Position numbers and translations under genes: made by a program. This document shows, one piece after another, positions 46,167 to 54,244 of a stretch of 64,000 bases of DNA. Each line of letters starts with the position of its first letter. Position 1 is the first letter of the stretch. The stretch spans positions 656,978 to 720,977 of the forward strand of contig JAHBTA010000002.1 of the NCBI GenBank assembly GCA_019638805.1, read 5' to 3'. The notes under the pieces are model-generated. The model worked only from the letters and a program-made list of their open reading frames with translations, was not told the DNA's origin and ran no database searches. This DNA comes from Microbacteriaceae bacterium (lineage in GTDB: Bacteria; Actinomycetota; Actinomycetes; Actinomycetales; Microbacteriaceae).

Positions 46167-48245
46167 ATGCCGACGAAGACCGGTACGGCACTGCCGAGCA
46201 CTGTGCTGCCGAGCACTGTGCTTCCGAGCTACGTCCGGGGCGCGTGGTGGGCCCCCGCCGGCGAGGGCACGCCGGTGCGCGACGCCTCGACCGGCGAGGT
46301 CGTCACCACGGTCAGCACCGAGGGCCTCGACCTCGGCGCCGCGCTGGACTACGCCCGCACGGTCGGGCAGCGCTCCCTCGGTGAGCTGACCTTCCACCAG
46401 CGCGCGCTCATCCTCAAGCAGCTCGCGCAGGCGCTCACCGAGCGCAAGCAGGAGCTCTACGACCTCTCCGCTCGGACCGGGGCGACGCAGACCGATTCCT
46501 GGATCGACATCGACGGCGGCATCGGGGTGCTCTTCACCTACTCGTCCAAGGGCCGGCGCGAGCTGCCGAACTCGCGGGTCTACGTCGACGGCCCGGTCGA
46601 GCAGCTCTCCACGGACGGCTCGTTCCTCGGCCGCCACATCTACACGCGCCTGCCCGGTGTCGCCGTGCAGATCAACGCCTTCAACTTCCCGGTGTGGGGC
46701 TCTCTCGAGAAGCTCGCGCCGGCGTTCATCGCGGGGGTGCCGACACTCGTGAAGCCGGCCACGCCATCCGGGTATCTGGCCGAGGCGATGGTGCGCATCA
46801 TGGTCGAGTCGGGGCTGCTGCCCGAGGGGTCGCTGCAGCTCGTCAGCGGGCCGGTCCCCGACCTGTTCGAGCACCTGCGCCTGGGCGATCTGGTCGCCTT
46901 CACCGGGTCGGCGTCGACGGCCGAGCGGCTGCGCGCGCACGACGCTGTGCAGACCGGGGGTGTGCTCTTCACCTCGGAGACCGACTCGATCAACGCCTCC
47001 GTGCTCGGGCCCGACGCGGTCGAGGGTACCCCGGAGTTCGACGCCTACATCCGCGGACTCATGACCGAGCTGACCGCCAAGACCGGGCAGAAGTGCACGG
47101 CGATCCGGCGCGCGATCGTGCCGACCGGGTCGGTGGATGCCGTGGTCGCCGCCCTGCGCGACCGGATCGCCGCGAAGGTGGTGATCGGCGATCCCCGTGC
47201 CGAGGGCGTGACCATGGGCCCGCTCGTGTCGACGCAGCAGCGCGACGACGTGCTGGCCCAGGTCGGGCGGCTGGTCTCAGCGGGGGGCGAACTCGTGATC
47301 GGCAGCACCGTGCCGCCGAACGGGACCGACCCGGACGGCGCGTTCGTCGAGCCCATGGTTCTGCGCTTCGACGACCCCGGCGTCGAGGCGGTGCACGAGC
47401 TGGAGGCCTTCGGTCCGGTGTCGAGCATCCTGCCCTACGACGGCGTGGAGCAGGCCGCCGACCTGGTGGCGCGCGGGGGCGGGTCGCTCGTGACCTCGGT
47501 GGCGTCGCACGACGCCACCTTCGTGGTCGACCTCACGACGCGCATCTCGGCCTACAACGGGCGGGTGCTGCTGCTCGATCGCGACGACGCGAAGACCTCG
47601 ACCGGCCACGGGTCGCCCATGCCGCACCTCGTGCACGGGGGTCCCGGCCGGGCGGGCGGCGGCGAGGAGCTCGGCGGCATCCGCGCCGTCCTGCACCACA
47701 TGAGGCGCACCGCGATCCAGGGCTCGCCCGACATGCTCACGGCGCTCACCGGGGTGTGGCACGCGGGTTCCTCGGCATCGGCCGGCGGCGAGCACCCGTT
47801 CCGCAAGAGCCTCGCCGAGCTGCGGGTCGGCGATCAGCTCGTCTCGGGCTACCGCGAGGTCACGCTCGAGGACATCGAGACCTTCGCGCACTTCACCGGG
47901 GACGAGTTCTACGCCCACATGGACGAGGATGCGGCGGCCGCCAACCCGTTCTTCCCCGGCCGGGTGGCGCACGGCTACCTCCTCGTGTCGTGGGCCGCCG
48001 GGCTCTTCGTCGACGCGGCTCCCGGCCCGGTGCTGGCGAACTCGGGCCTGGAGAACCTGCGTTTCGTGACCCCGGTCTCGCCGGGCGACTCGATCCGCGT
48101 GGAGCTCACCGCCAAGCAGATCACCCCGCGCGAGACCGAGGACTACGGCGAGGTCCGCTGGGACGCCGTCCTCCGCAACCAGGACGACGCCCTCGTGGCG
48201 AGCTACGACGTCCTGACGCTGGTGGCCAAGTCCCGCGCCGCCTAA
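46167..48245 (+). CDS. paaZ: Bifunctional oxepin-CoA hydrolase / 3-oxo-5,6-dehydrosuberyl-CoA semialdehyde dehydrogenase
   Basis: A 692-residue fusion. The aldehyde dehydrogenase part (1-530) has VAVQINAFNFPVWGSLEKLAPAF, Glu271 (FTSETDSINA) and the catalytic Cys310 (TGQKCTAIRR). The MaoC-type hydratase part (about 550-692) has HFTGDEFYAHMDEDAAAANPFFPGRVAHGY. Both activities are needed to open oxepin-CoA and oxidise the resulting aldehyde in aerobic phenylacetate breakdown. The N-terminus is unusual: a 15-base repeat encodes LPSTV twice. The ATG at 46167 follows GGAGGAC. Last gene of paaFHZ. Confidence 0.92.
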   Translation: MPTKTGTALPSTVLPSTVLPSYVRGAWWAPAGEGTPVRDASTGEVVTTVSTEGLDLGAALDYARTVGQRSLGELTFHQRALILKQLAQALTERKQELYDLSARTGATQTDSWIDIDGGIGVLFTYSSKGRRELPNSRVYVDGPVEQLSTDGSFLGRHIYTRLPGVAVQINAFNFPVWGSLEKLAPAFIAGVPTLVKPATPSGYLAEAMVRIMVESGLLPEGSLQLVSGPVPDLFEHLRLGDLVAFTGSASTAERLRAHDAVQTGGVLFTSETDSINASVLGPDAVEGTPEFDAYIRGLMTELTAKTGQKCTAIRRAIVPTGSVDAVVAALRDRIAAKVVIGDPRAEGVTMGPLVSTQQRDDVLAQVGRLVSAGGELVIGSTVPPNGTDPDGAFVEPMVLRFDDPGVEAVHELEAFGPVSSILPYDGVEQAADLVARGGGSLVTSVASHDATFVVDLTTRISAYNGRVLLLDRDDAKTSTGHGSPMPHLVHGGPGRAGGGEELGGIRAVLHHMRRTAIQGSPDMLTALTGVWHAGSSASAGGEHPFRKSLAELRVGDQLVSGYREVTLEDIETFAHFTGDEFYAHMDEDAAAANPFFPGRVAHGYLLVSWAAGLFVDAAPGPVLANSGLENLRFVTPVSPGDSIRVELTAKQITPRETEDYGEVRWDAVLRNQDDALVASYDVLTLVAKSRAA
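46191..46229 (+). repeat. 15-bp tandem repeat in the paaZ N-terminus
   Basis: CTGCCGAGCACTGTG occurs at 46191-46205 and 46206-46220, with a partial third copy to 46229. It encodes LPSTV-LPSTV-LPS in frame, before the aldehyde dehydrogenase domain, so length changes should be tolerated. Confidence 0.7.
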
Positions 48246-48251
48246 CCCCCG

Positions 48252-48321
48252 CCGAGATTGCGCGTTCGTCCCGAGGTCATTCCGAGTTCGTGGCAAGCTC
48301 GCGAGGATCGGGCAATCTCGG
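48252..48321. repeat. Inverted repeat bounding the convergent gap 48246-48323
   Basis: CCGAGATTGC (48252-48261) and GCAATCTCGG (48312-48321) are perfect inverted copies, extendable to 13 bases with one mismatch, separated by 50 bases. They bracket the gap between paaZ and paaR. Confidence 0.55.
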
Positions 48322-48323
48322 GG

Positions 48324-49019
48324 TCAGAGGGACAGGCCGTCGGCGGCGACGGCGAGGACGTCGCGCGCGAGGGCACCAGCGTCCTCCGGGCCCTCGGGGC
48401 GGTACCACTCGACGATCGAGTTGATCATGCCGAAGAGCAGGCGCTCGGCGACCCTCGCGTCGATATCGGAACGCAGCTCTCCCGCATCCTGCGCCTCGCG
48501 CACCAGCGCGGTCACGGCGCGGTCGAACTCGCGACGGCGCTCGAGCGCGGCCCGCTCGACCGGGGTGTTGCCGCGCAGACGCAGCAGCAGCGTCACGTAG
48601 GGCAGCCGCTCGACGAGCACATGCACCGCCCGATCCAGCACGAACCGCAGGCGTGCCGCGGGCGTTCCCTCGCGGGCGCCGGCCTCGGTCAGCACCCCCT
48701 CGAGCGCCCCGAGTCCCTGATCGAGCGCCGCGTCGAGCAACTGCTCCTTCGACGCGAAGTGGTGATACACCGCCGACTTCGACAGCCCGAGCCGCTCGGC
48801 GAGCGTGCCCATCGAGGTGGCGTCGTAGCCGAACTCGTTGAAGGCTCGCACCGCGATCTCGAGCACCTCTTCGCGGTCGTAGCCGGGCCTGCCCCGGCGA
48901 GGGCTGACGGGCACGGTGCCGGGCCTGCCCCGGCGAGGGCTGACGGGCACGGTGCCGGGCCTGCCCCGGCGAGGGCTCACAGGCACGGCGTCCGGCCGAC
49001 CCCGGCGCCCCTCACCCAC
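48324..49019 (-). CDS. paaR: TetR-family repressor of phenylacetate genes
   Basis: A TetR regulator of about 231 residues. The DNA-binding domain is YDREEVLEIAVRAFNEFGYDATSMGTLAERLGLSKSAVYHHFASKEQLLDAAL; a helical ligand domain follows. Before it lies an unusual N-terminal arm with four (R)RGRP motifs separated by VPVSP, encoded by a 36-bp tandem repeat. RGRP resembles an AT-hook. The GTG at 49019 overlaps the paaI stop; the frame also allows an ATG at 49055. Its place between the two paa operons and the shared palindromes make it the likely phenylacetyl-CoA-responsive repressor. Confidence 0.85.
   Translation of the reverse strand: MGEGRRGRPDAVPVSPRRGRPGTVPVSPRRGRPGTVPVSPRRGRPGYDREEVLEIAVRAFNEFGYDATSMGTLAERLGLSKSAVYHHFASKEQLLDAALDQGLGALEGVLTEAGAREGTPAARLRFVLDRAVHVLVERLPYVTLLLRLRGNTPVERAALERRREFDRAVTALVREAQDAGELRSDIDARVAERLLFGMINSIVEWYRPEGPEDAGALARDVLAVAADGLSL
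48882..48989. repeat. 36-bp minisatellite inside paaR
   Basis: Three head-to-tail 36-bp units: 48882-48917 and 48918-48953 are identical, 48954-48989 differs at three positions; a diverged partial fourth unit follows to about 49010. The length is a multiple of three, so units add or lose the 12-residue block RRGRPGTVPVSP without frameshift. Confidence 0.85.
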
Positions 49020-49389
49020 GCGTGAAGCTCCGTCCGCGGAACTCGGCCACGACATCCCCGGTCTCGTCGACCACCCGCACGTCGTAGATCCCGGTCCGCC
49101 CGGAGCGCGTGCGCTCGATCGCGGTCGCGCGCAGCACCGCGCCCGCCGTCGTCGCCTTGAGGAACGAGATCTCGGCCCCCGCGGCCACCGTCACGGCAAC
49201 GTCGTCGTTGCAGGAGATCGCGAACGCGGTGTCGGCGAGCGCGAACACGAGCCCCCCGTGCGTGATGTCGTGCCCGTTGAGCATGTCCTCGCGCACGGTC
49301 ATCGACACCACGGCGTGGCCGATGTCGTCGCGCTCGACGACCATGCCGAGCATGGCCGACGCCCGGTCGCGCCGCATCATCTCGCGCAT
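49012..49389 (-). CDS. paaI: Hydroxyphenylacetyl-CoA thioesterase
   Basis: A 125-residue hot-dog thioesterase. [28 protein letters not shown] is the canonical PaaI block with catalytic Asp and the HGG turn. PaaI hydrolyses phenylacetyl- and ring-hydroxylated CoA esters that would otherwise tie up CoA. It precedes paaR on the same strand and overlaps its GTG start. It is divergent from paaA across the second PaaR-type operator; a TATGCT box on the minus strand lies at 49426-49431. Confidence 0.9.
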   Translation of the reverse strand: MREMMRRDRASAMLGMVVERDDIGHAVVSMTVREDMLNGHDITHGGLVFALADTAFAISCNDDVAVTVAAGAEISFLKATTAGAVLRATAIERTRSGRTGIYDVRVVDETGDVVAEFRGRSFTRG

Positions 49390-49405
49390 GCTGCCCCTCG
49401 ATCGG

Positions 49406-49454
49406 TTGCCTGATGGTCTGCTCCGAGCATATACTTACTGAACGATCGGTAAGT
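49406..49454. promoter_or_regulatory. paaA promoter and PaaR-type operator
   Basis: TTGCCT (49406-49411), an 18-base spacer and TATACT (49430-49435) make a good promoter for paaA. The -10 is followed at once by ACTGAACGATCGGTAAGT (49437-49454), a near-palindrome that shares its core with the site at 44525-44540. Binding there would block both paaA and the divergent paaI-paaR. Confidence 0.7.
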
Positions 49455-49466
49455 AAAGGATGCGAC

Positions 49467-50420
49467 ATGGACGTCACGCCCGAGCAGCGCCACTTCGACG
49501 AGGTGATCGCCGCCGACTCCCGCATCGAGCCCCGTGACTGGATGCCCGAGGCCTACCGGAAGACGCTCATCCGGCAGATCAGCCAGCACGCGCACTCCGA
49601 GATCATCGGCATGCAGCCCGAGGCCAACTGGATCACCCGCGCTCCCAGCCTCAAGCGCAAAGCGATCTTGATGGCCAAGGTGCAGGACGAGGCCGGCCAC
49701 GGGCTCTACCTGTACTCCGCCGCGCAGACCCTCGGCATCACGCGCGACGCCATGACCGACGCGCTGCTGGCCGGGAAGGCGCGCTACTCGTCGATCTTCA
49801 ACTACCCCACCCCGACCTGGGCCGACATGGGGGCGATCGGCTGGCTCGTCGACGGCGCCGCGATCTGCAACCAGGTGCCGCTCTGCCGTGCAAGCTACGG
49901 CCCCTACGGACGCGCGATGGTGCGCATCTGCAAGGAGGAGAGCTTCCACCAGCGGCAGGGCTTCGAGATCCTGCTCGAGCTCATGAACGGCACGCCTGCC
50001 CAGCGGGAGATGGCACAGGATGCGGTGGACCGCTGGTACTGGCCGTCGCTCATGATGTTCGGGCCGCCCGACGACGACTCCCCCAACTCGGCGCAGTCGA
50101 TGGCCTGGAACATCAAGCGCTTCAGCAACGACGAGCTGCGCAACCGTTTCGTCGAGATGCTCGTGCCGCAGGCCGAGGCGCTCGGCATCGTCCTGCCCGA
50201 CCCCGAGCTCACGCTCGACACCGACGGCAAGGTCGCCCACATGAGCGAGATCGACTGGACCGAGTTCCACGAGGTGCTCGCCGGCAACGGCCCGTGCAAC
50301 GCCCAGCGGATCCAGCATCGCCGCCAGGCCCACGAGGACGGCGCCTGGGTGCGCGAGGCTGCGGCTGCCTACGCGGCCAAGCGAGCATCCGCTCGCGGCG
50401 CATCGGAGGTGGCGGCGTGA
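49467..50420 (+). CDS. paaA: 1,2-phenylacetyl-CoA epoxidase, catalytic subunit A
   Basis: A 317-residue di-iron oxygenase subunit. [21 protein letters not shown] and [23 protein letters not shown] give the two Glu-x-x-His metal motifs. [20 protein letters not shown] is typical of PaaA. It epoxidises the ring of phenylacetyl-CoA with O2 and electrons from PaaE. The ATG at 49467 follows AAAGGA by six bases. First gene of paaABCDE-G. Confidence 0.94.
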   Translation: MDVTPEQRHFDEVIAADSRIEPRDWMPEAYRKTLIRQISQHAHSEIIGMQPEANWITRAPSLKRKAILMAKVQDEAGHGLYLYSAAQTLGITRDAMTDALLAGKARYSSIFNYPTPTWADMGAIGWLVDGAAICNQVPLCRASYGPYGRAMVRICKEESFHQRQGFEILLELMNGTPAQREMAQDAVDRWYWPSLMMFGPPDDDSPNSAQSMAWNIKRFSNDELRNRFVEMLVPQAEALGIVLPDPELTLDTDGKVAHMSEIDWTEFHEVLAGNGPCNAQRIQHRRQAHEDGAWVREAAAAYAAKRASARGASEVAA

Positions 50421-50467
50421 ACGAGCGCGGCATGAACGACTGCAGCCCCCGCCGGGTGAGCGCATGA
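50417..50467 (+). other. Possible 16-codon coupling frame between paaA and paaB
   Basis: A GTG overlaps the paaA TGA (GTGA) and opens [13 protein letters not shown]..., ending at a TGA that overlaps the paaB ATG (ATGA). It spans the 43-base gap exactly, so a ribosome could pass from paaA to paaB without leaving the message. The peptide itself need not matter. Confidence 0.3.
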
Positions 50468-50769
50468 GCACCCCCGGCGCCGAGCCCGACGAGCCCTGGC
50501 CGCTCTGGGAGGTCTTCGTCCGAGCCAACCGCGGCCTCAGCCACGTGCACGTCGGCTCGCTGCACGCCCCCGACACCGAGATGGCGATCCGCAACGCGCG
50601 GGACGTCTACACCCGCCGCAACGAGGGCGTGTCGATCTGGGTCGTGCCCGCCGAGGCCATCACCACGAGCGACCCGGACGCCCGCGACGCCTTCTTCGAG
50701 AGCCCGGCCGGCAAGAACTACCGGCACGCCCGGTACTACGACAAGGCCGAGGGGGTGCGGCACCTGTGA
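50464..50769 (+). CDS. paaB: 1,2-phenylacetyl-CoA epoxidase subunit B
   Basis: A 101-residue subunit. WPLWEVFVRANRGLSHVHVGSLHAPDTEMAIRNARDVYTRRNEGVSIWVVPAEAI is the full PaaB signature. It bridges PaaAC heterodimers in the epoxidase complex. The end overlaps the paaC GTG start by four bases. It has no catalytic residues of its own. Confidence 0.94.
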   Translation: MSTPGAEPDEPWPLWEVFVRANRGLSHVHVGSLHAPDTEMAIRNARDVYTRRNEGVSIWVVPAEAITTSDPDARDAFFESPAGKNYRHARYYDKAEGVRHL

Positions 50770-51641
50770 CCAAGAGCTACGCGGGACGGGATGCCTCCAC
50801 CGGCTCGATCGACGACCTCCACGGCGACGTCGCGGTCGATGAGGTCGAACTCGCCGAGGAGCTGCTCGGAGCCGCCGACGCGACCGCGTCCGACGACGTC
50901 GCCGCCTACGCCCTGCGCCTCGGCGACGACGCGCTTATCCTCGCCCAGCAGCTCGGCTGGTGGATCTCCCGCGCCCCCGAGCTCGAAGAGGACGTCGCCC
51001 TCGGCAACATCGCGCTCGACCTCCTCGGTCACGCGCGTTCGCTCCTGCACTACGCGGGCACCGCATCCGGCCGCACCGAGGACGGCCTCGCCTACTGGCG
51101 CGACGAGCCGGAGTTCCGCAGCGCCTGGCTCTTCGAGCAGCCCAATGGCGACTTCGCGCACACCATCGCGCGCCAGCTCTTCGCCGCCCTGTACTTCGAG
51201 GCGCTGTACTCGCGACTGCGCGACAGCGCCGACGAGACCCTCACCGCGATCGCCGCCAAGGCGGTCAAGGAGGTCGCCTACCACGTCGATCACGCCGAGC
51301 AGTGGATGCTGCGCCTGGCCCTCGGAACGGACGAATCGCGCCGCCGCATCACGGTCGCGATCGCGGACCTCTGGCCCTACCTGGACGAGCTCTTCCGCGA
51401 CGACGAGCTCATCGAGCGGCTCGACGCCGCCCCCGAGGGAGCGATCGCGGCGCGACCCAGCGCCCTTCGCGAGCCGGTCATGGATGCCGTGGCCGGCATC
51501 CTGAGCGCGTGCGAGCTGGACGCGCCCACCGTTCCCTTCGCGGCGGGGGGCGGTCGCGAGGGACGGCACTCGAGTTACCTGGGGTACCTGCTGGCCGAGA
51601 TGCAGGTGCTGGCCCGCAAACACCCGGGGGCGAGCTGGTGA
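50766..51641 (+). CDS. paaC: 1,2-phenylacetyl-CoA epoxidase, structural subunit C
   Basis: A 291-residue ferritin-like subunit. YALRLGDDALILAQQLGWWISRAPELEEDVALGNIALDLLGHARSLLHYAG and KAVKEVAYHVDHAEQWMLRLALG are conserved. It pairs with PaaA and stabilises it but holds no functional di-iron site in known complexes. The GTG start overlaps paaB, and the stop overlaps the paaD GTG. The extra N-terminal 35 residues are acidic and probably flexible. Confidence 0.93.
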   Translation: MTKSYAGRDASTGSIDDLHGDVAVDEVELAEELLGAADATASDDVAAYALRLGDDALILAQQLGWWISRAPELEEDVALGNIALDLLGHARSLLHYAGTASGRTEDGLAYWRDEPEFRSAWLFEQPNGDFAHTIARQLFAALYFEALYSRLRDSADETLTAIAAKAVKEVAYHVDHAEQWMLRLALGTDESRRRITVAIADLWPYLDELFRDDELIERLDAAPEGAIAARPSALREPVMDAVAGILSACELDAPTVPFAAGGGREGRHSSYLGYLLAEMQVLARKHPGASW

Positions 51642-52171
51642 GCGGGCGCTGCGGCACCGCGAACCGCACCGCCGACCGCACCGCGAACCGCACCGCCGCC
51701 TGGGCCATCGCCGCGCAGGTGGTCGACCCGGAGATCCCGGTGCTGACCATCGAGGATCTGGGTGTGCTGCGCAGCGTCGAGGAGGACGGCGACCGGGTGC
51801 GCGTCGAGCTCACCCCGACCTACAGCGGATGCCCGGCGATCGACGCCATGCGCGACGACGTGCGGGCGGCTCTGCAGGGCGCCGGCTACCGCGAGGTCGA
51901 CGTGCGCATGGTGCTCTCGCCGGCCTGGAGCACCGACTGGATGAGCGATGCCGGCAAGGCCAAGCTGCGCGAGTTCGGCATCGCGCCGCCCAACGCGCGT
52001 GCCGGGGACAGCCGCACCGAGGGCCGCACCGCCCTGCGCATGGCGGTCAAGTGCCCGCGCTGCCACTCCCTCGACACGCGCGAGCTCGCGCGCTTCGGGT
52101 CGACCTCGTGCAAGGCGCTCTACGTGTGCGACGCGTGCCTGGAGCCCTTCGACTTCTTCAAGGTGCTCTAG
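51638..52171 (+). CDS. paaD: Phenylacetate-CoA oxygenase maturation factor
   Basis: A 177-residue protein of the MIP18/DUF59 type. AAQVVDPEIPVLTIEDLGVLRSV and TPTYSGCPAIDAMRDDV form the DUF59 domain. The C-terminal zinc-ribbon has CPRCHSLDTRELARFGSTSCKALYVCDACLEPFDFFK. PaaD is needed for epoxidase activity and is thought to help assemble its metal or Fe-S centres. The N-terminus begins with a 24-bp tandem repeat encoding NRTADRTANRTA. GTG start overlapping paaC; stop overlapping paaE by one base. Confidence 0.92.
   Translation: MSGRCGTANRTADRTANRTAAWAIAAQVVDPEIPVLTIEDLGVLRSVEEDGDRVRVELTPTYSGCPAIDAMRDDVRAALQGAGYREVDVRMVLSPAWSTDWMSDAGKAKLREFGIAPPNARAGDSRTEGRTALRMAVKCPRCHSLDTRELARFGSTSCKALYVCDACLEPFDFFKVL
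51656..51700 (+). repeat. 24-bp tandem repeat in the paaD N-terminus
   Basis: Unit one spans 51656-51679 and unit two 51680-51700 (shorter end), both beginning ACCGCGAACCGCACCGCCG. It encodes NRTADRTANRTA and lies before the DUF59 domain. Confidence 0.6.
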
Positions 52172-53364
52172 TGCCGCGCGCCGAAGCCGAAGCCGCAGCC
52201 ACGGCCACCGCCAAGGTCGCAGCCACGGCCACCGCGCCGCGCCGCCGCGCGCGGTTCCACGAGCTCGAGGTCGCCGAGGTGCGCCCGCTCACGGCCGACG
52301 CGATCGAGGTGACCTTCGCGGTGCCCGACGGGCTCGCGGACGACTACTCCTACCTTCCCGGCCAGTACGTGGCCCTGCGCGCGCGCGTCCCTGACGGGCG
52401 TGGCGGGGAAACCGAGTTGCGCCGCAGCTACTCGATCTGCCGACCGCCGCAGCTGGACGGAGCCGGTCCGGGCCGGATCTCCGTCGCGATCAAGCGCGAT
52501 ATCGGCGGCCGGTTCTCGACGTGGGCCCACGAGTCACTGAAGGCCGGGGACCGGATCGACGTGATGAGTCCCGAGGGGCGGTTCACGTCATCCTTGCCGG
52601 ACCCGGGTGAACAGCGCGAGGCGCACATCGTCGGCATCGCCGCCGGATCGGGCATCACGCCCATGATGGCGGTCGCGCAGTCGGTGCTCGCCGGGAGCGA
52701 GACGAGCCGGTTCACGCTCATCTACACGAACAGGTCCACGCTCGACGTGATGTTCCTCGAGGAGCTCGCCGACCTCAAGGACCGCTACCCCGCGCGCCTG
52801 GCGCTGCACCACGTGCTCTCGCGCGAGCAGCGCGCCGCGCCCCTGCTGTCCGGGCGCATCGACGGCGAGAAGCTCGCGACCATGCTCGATGTTCTCGTGC
52901 CGCCCGAGCATGTGACGGAGTGGTTCCTGTGCGGGCCCTTCGAGCTCGTCGAACTGTGCCGCGCGACGCTGGCCGAGCGCGGGGTGCCCGGCGACCGCAT
53001 CCGGTTCGAGCTCTTCGTCAACGACAACCAGCGCATCGAGGGCGAAGCCGGACGGCCCGTCATCGTGCGCCCCGACGAGGAGACCTACCGCATCGACTTC
53101 ACGCTCGACGGACTCTCGGCGAGCGTCGAGAGCCCGGTGAGCGCGAACGAGTCGATCCTGAACGCGGCGCTCCGCATCCGCTCGGATGTGCCGTTCGCCT
53201 GCGCCGGGGGCGTGTGCGGCACCTGCCGCGCCCGGCTCATCGACGGCAAGGTGCAGATGACCGAGAACTACGCGCTCGAACCCGACGAGCTCGAGCGCGG
53301 GTACATCCTGACCTGCCAGTCGCACCCGAGGACCCCGAGCGTGAAGGTGGACTACGACGTATGA
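52171..53364 (+). CDS. paaE: Phenylacetyl-CoA epoxidase reductase
   Basis: A 397-residue iron-sulfur flavoprotein. The FAD domain has YLPGQYVALRARV and RRSYSICRPP; the NAD(P)H domain has HIVGIAAGSGITPMMAV and EWFLCGPFELV; the C-terminal ferredoxin domain has CAGGVCGTCRARL and a later Cys in YILTCQSHP, the four ligands of a 2Fe-2S cluster. It passes electrons from NADPH to PaaA. The start is a GTG at 52171 right at the paaD stop; the first 25 residues are Ala-rich repeats. Confidence 0.93.
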   Translation: MPRAEAEAAATATAKVAATATAPRRRARFHELEVAEVRPLTADAIEVTFAVPDGLADDYSYLPGQYVALRARVPDGRGGETELRRSYSICRPPQLDGAGPGRISVAIKRDIGGRFSTWAHESLKAGDRIDVMSPEGRFTSSLPDPGEQREAHIVGIAAGSGITPMMAVAQSVLAGSETSRFTLIYTNRSTLDVMFLEELADLKDRYPARLALHHVLSREQRAAPLLSGRIDGEKLATMLDVLVPPEHVTEWFLCGPFELVELCRATLAERGVPGDRIRFELFVNDNQRIEGEAGRPVIVRPDEETYRIDFTLDGLSASVESPVSANESILNAALRIRSDVPFACAGGVCGTCRARLIDGKVQMTENYALEPDELERGYILTCQSHPRTPSVKVDYDV

Positions 53365-54149
53365 CGAAAGGGACGGCCATCCGGCTGGGGATCGAGGACG
53401 GGGTCGCCGAGATCGTGCTCGACGCCCCCGAGCGGCTCAACGCGCTCAACCCGGATGACATCGGTGAGCTCTCCGCGGCATACGCCGCCGCCGAGGAGGC
53501 CGGGGTCCGCGCGCTCGTGCTGCGCGGGGAGGGCCGCGCGTTCTGCGCGGGCCGCGACATCTCGGGGGTGGATCCGCGCACCGACGATGTGCTCGGGTAC
53601 CTCGGCGGCCTCGTGACGCCTCTGCTGCAGCGCATGGCGGCGTTCCCCGCCCCGACCTTCGCGGCGGCGCACGGTGCGTGCCTGGGGGTCGGGCTCGGGC
53701 TGCTCATCGCGACCGACGTGGTCTATGTCGCCGACTCGGCGAAGATCGGCTCGCCCTTCAAGAACCTCGGCGCGACGCTCGACTCGGGCGGGCACGCGCT
53801 GTTCTTCGAGCGACTCGGTGCGCACCGCACGCTCGACCTCATCTACACCGGCCGGCTCATGTCGGGCGAGGAGGCGGTCGCCGCGGGCCTGTTCTCGCGC
53901 ACGCTGCCGGCCGACGAGGTCGTCGATGCGATTCGGGATGCGGCGCGCACCGCCGCAAGCGGTCCCACCCGGGCCTTCCTGGCATCCAAATCGCTCGTGC
54001 GGTCCCTGCGCGACGAGCGCGTCGGGCTCTGGGAGTCGATGGATGCCGAGAACCGCGCCCAGGCCGCCCTCTGCGACACCGACGACTACCGCGAGGGCTT
54101 TGCGGCGTTCCAGGCCAAGCGCGAGCCGAAGTTCACCGGCGGCGTGTGA
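53361..54149 (+). CDS. paaG: Enoyl-CoA hydratase/isomerase of phenylacetate degradation
   Basis: A 262-residue crotonase. APERLNALNPDDIGELSAAY, GRAFCAGRDISG (oxyanion), GACLGVGLGLLIATDVVYVADSAKIGSPFKNLGATLDSGG with an Asp at the catalytic position are typical of PaaG, which isomerises the ring epoxide to oxepin-CoA. It overlaps paaE by four bases (ATGA) and closes the operon. The stop codon is part of the left arm of an inverted repeat. General enoyl-CoA hydratase activity cannot be excluded. Confidence 0.85.
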   Translation: MTKGTAIRLGIEDGVAEIVLDAPERLNALNPDDIGELSAAYAAAEEAGVRALVLRGEGRAFCAGRDISGVDPRTDDVLGYLGGLVTPLLQRMAAFPAPTFAAAHGACLGVGLGLLIATDVVYVADSAKIGSPFKNLGATLDSGGHALFFERLGAHRTLDLIYTGRLMSGEEAVAAGLFSRTLPADEVVDAIRDAARTAASGPTRAFLASKSLVRSLRDERVGLWESMDAENRAQAALCDTDDYREGFAAFQAKREPKFTGGV

Positions 54150-54244
54150 CCGAATGCAGGAGATTCTCGTCCCGCACGCACCTCGACCCGCGCGAACTCA
54201 GGCGACGCGGTAACCCCCATCACCGGAACTCCTGCATTCGGTCA
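54147..54244. repeat. Inverted repeat that includes two stop codons
   Basis: TGACCGAATGCAGGAG (54147-54162) and CTCCTGCATTCGGTCA (54229-54244) are perfect 16-base inverted copies, 66 bases apart. The left arm begins with the paaG stop and the right arm ends with the complement of the E2 stop. The core resembles the arm found inside hrpA. Confidence 0.7.

Noticed and set aside
48882..48989. Regular 36-bp repeats as a CRISPR array.
   Set aside because: The units are directly adjacent without spacers and are in frame within paaR.
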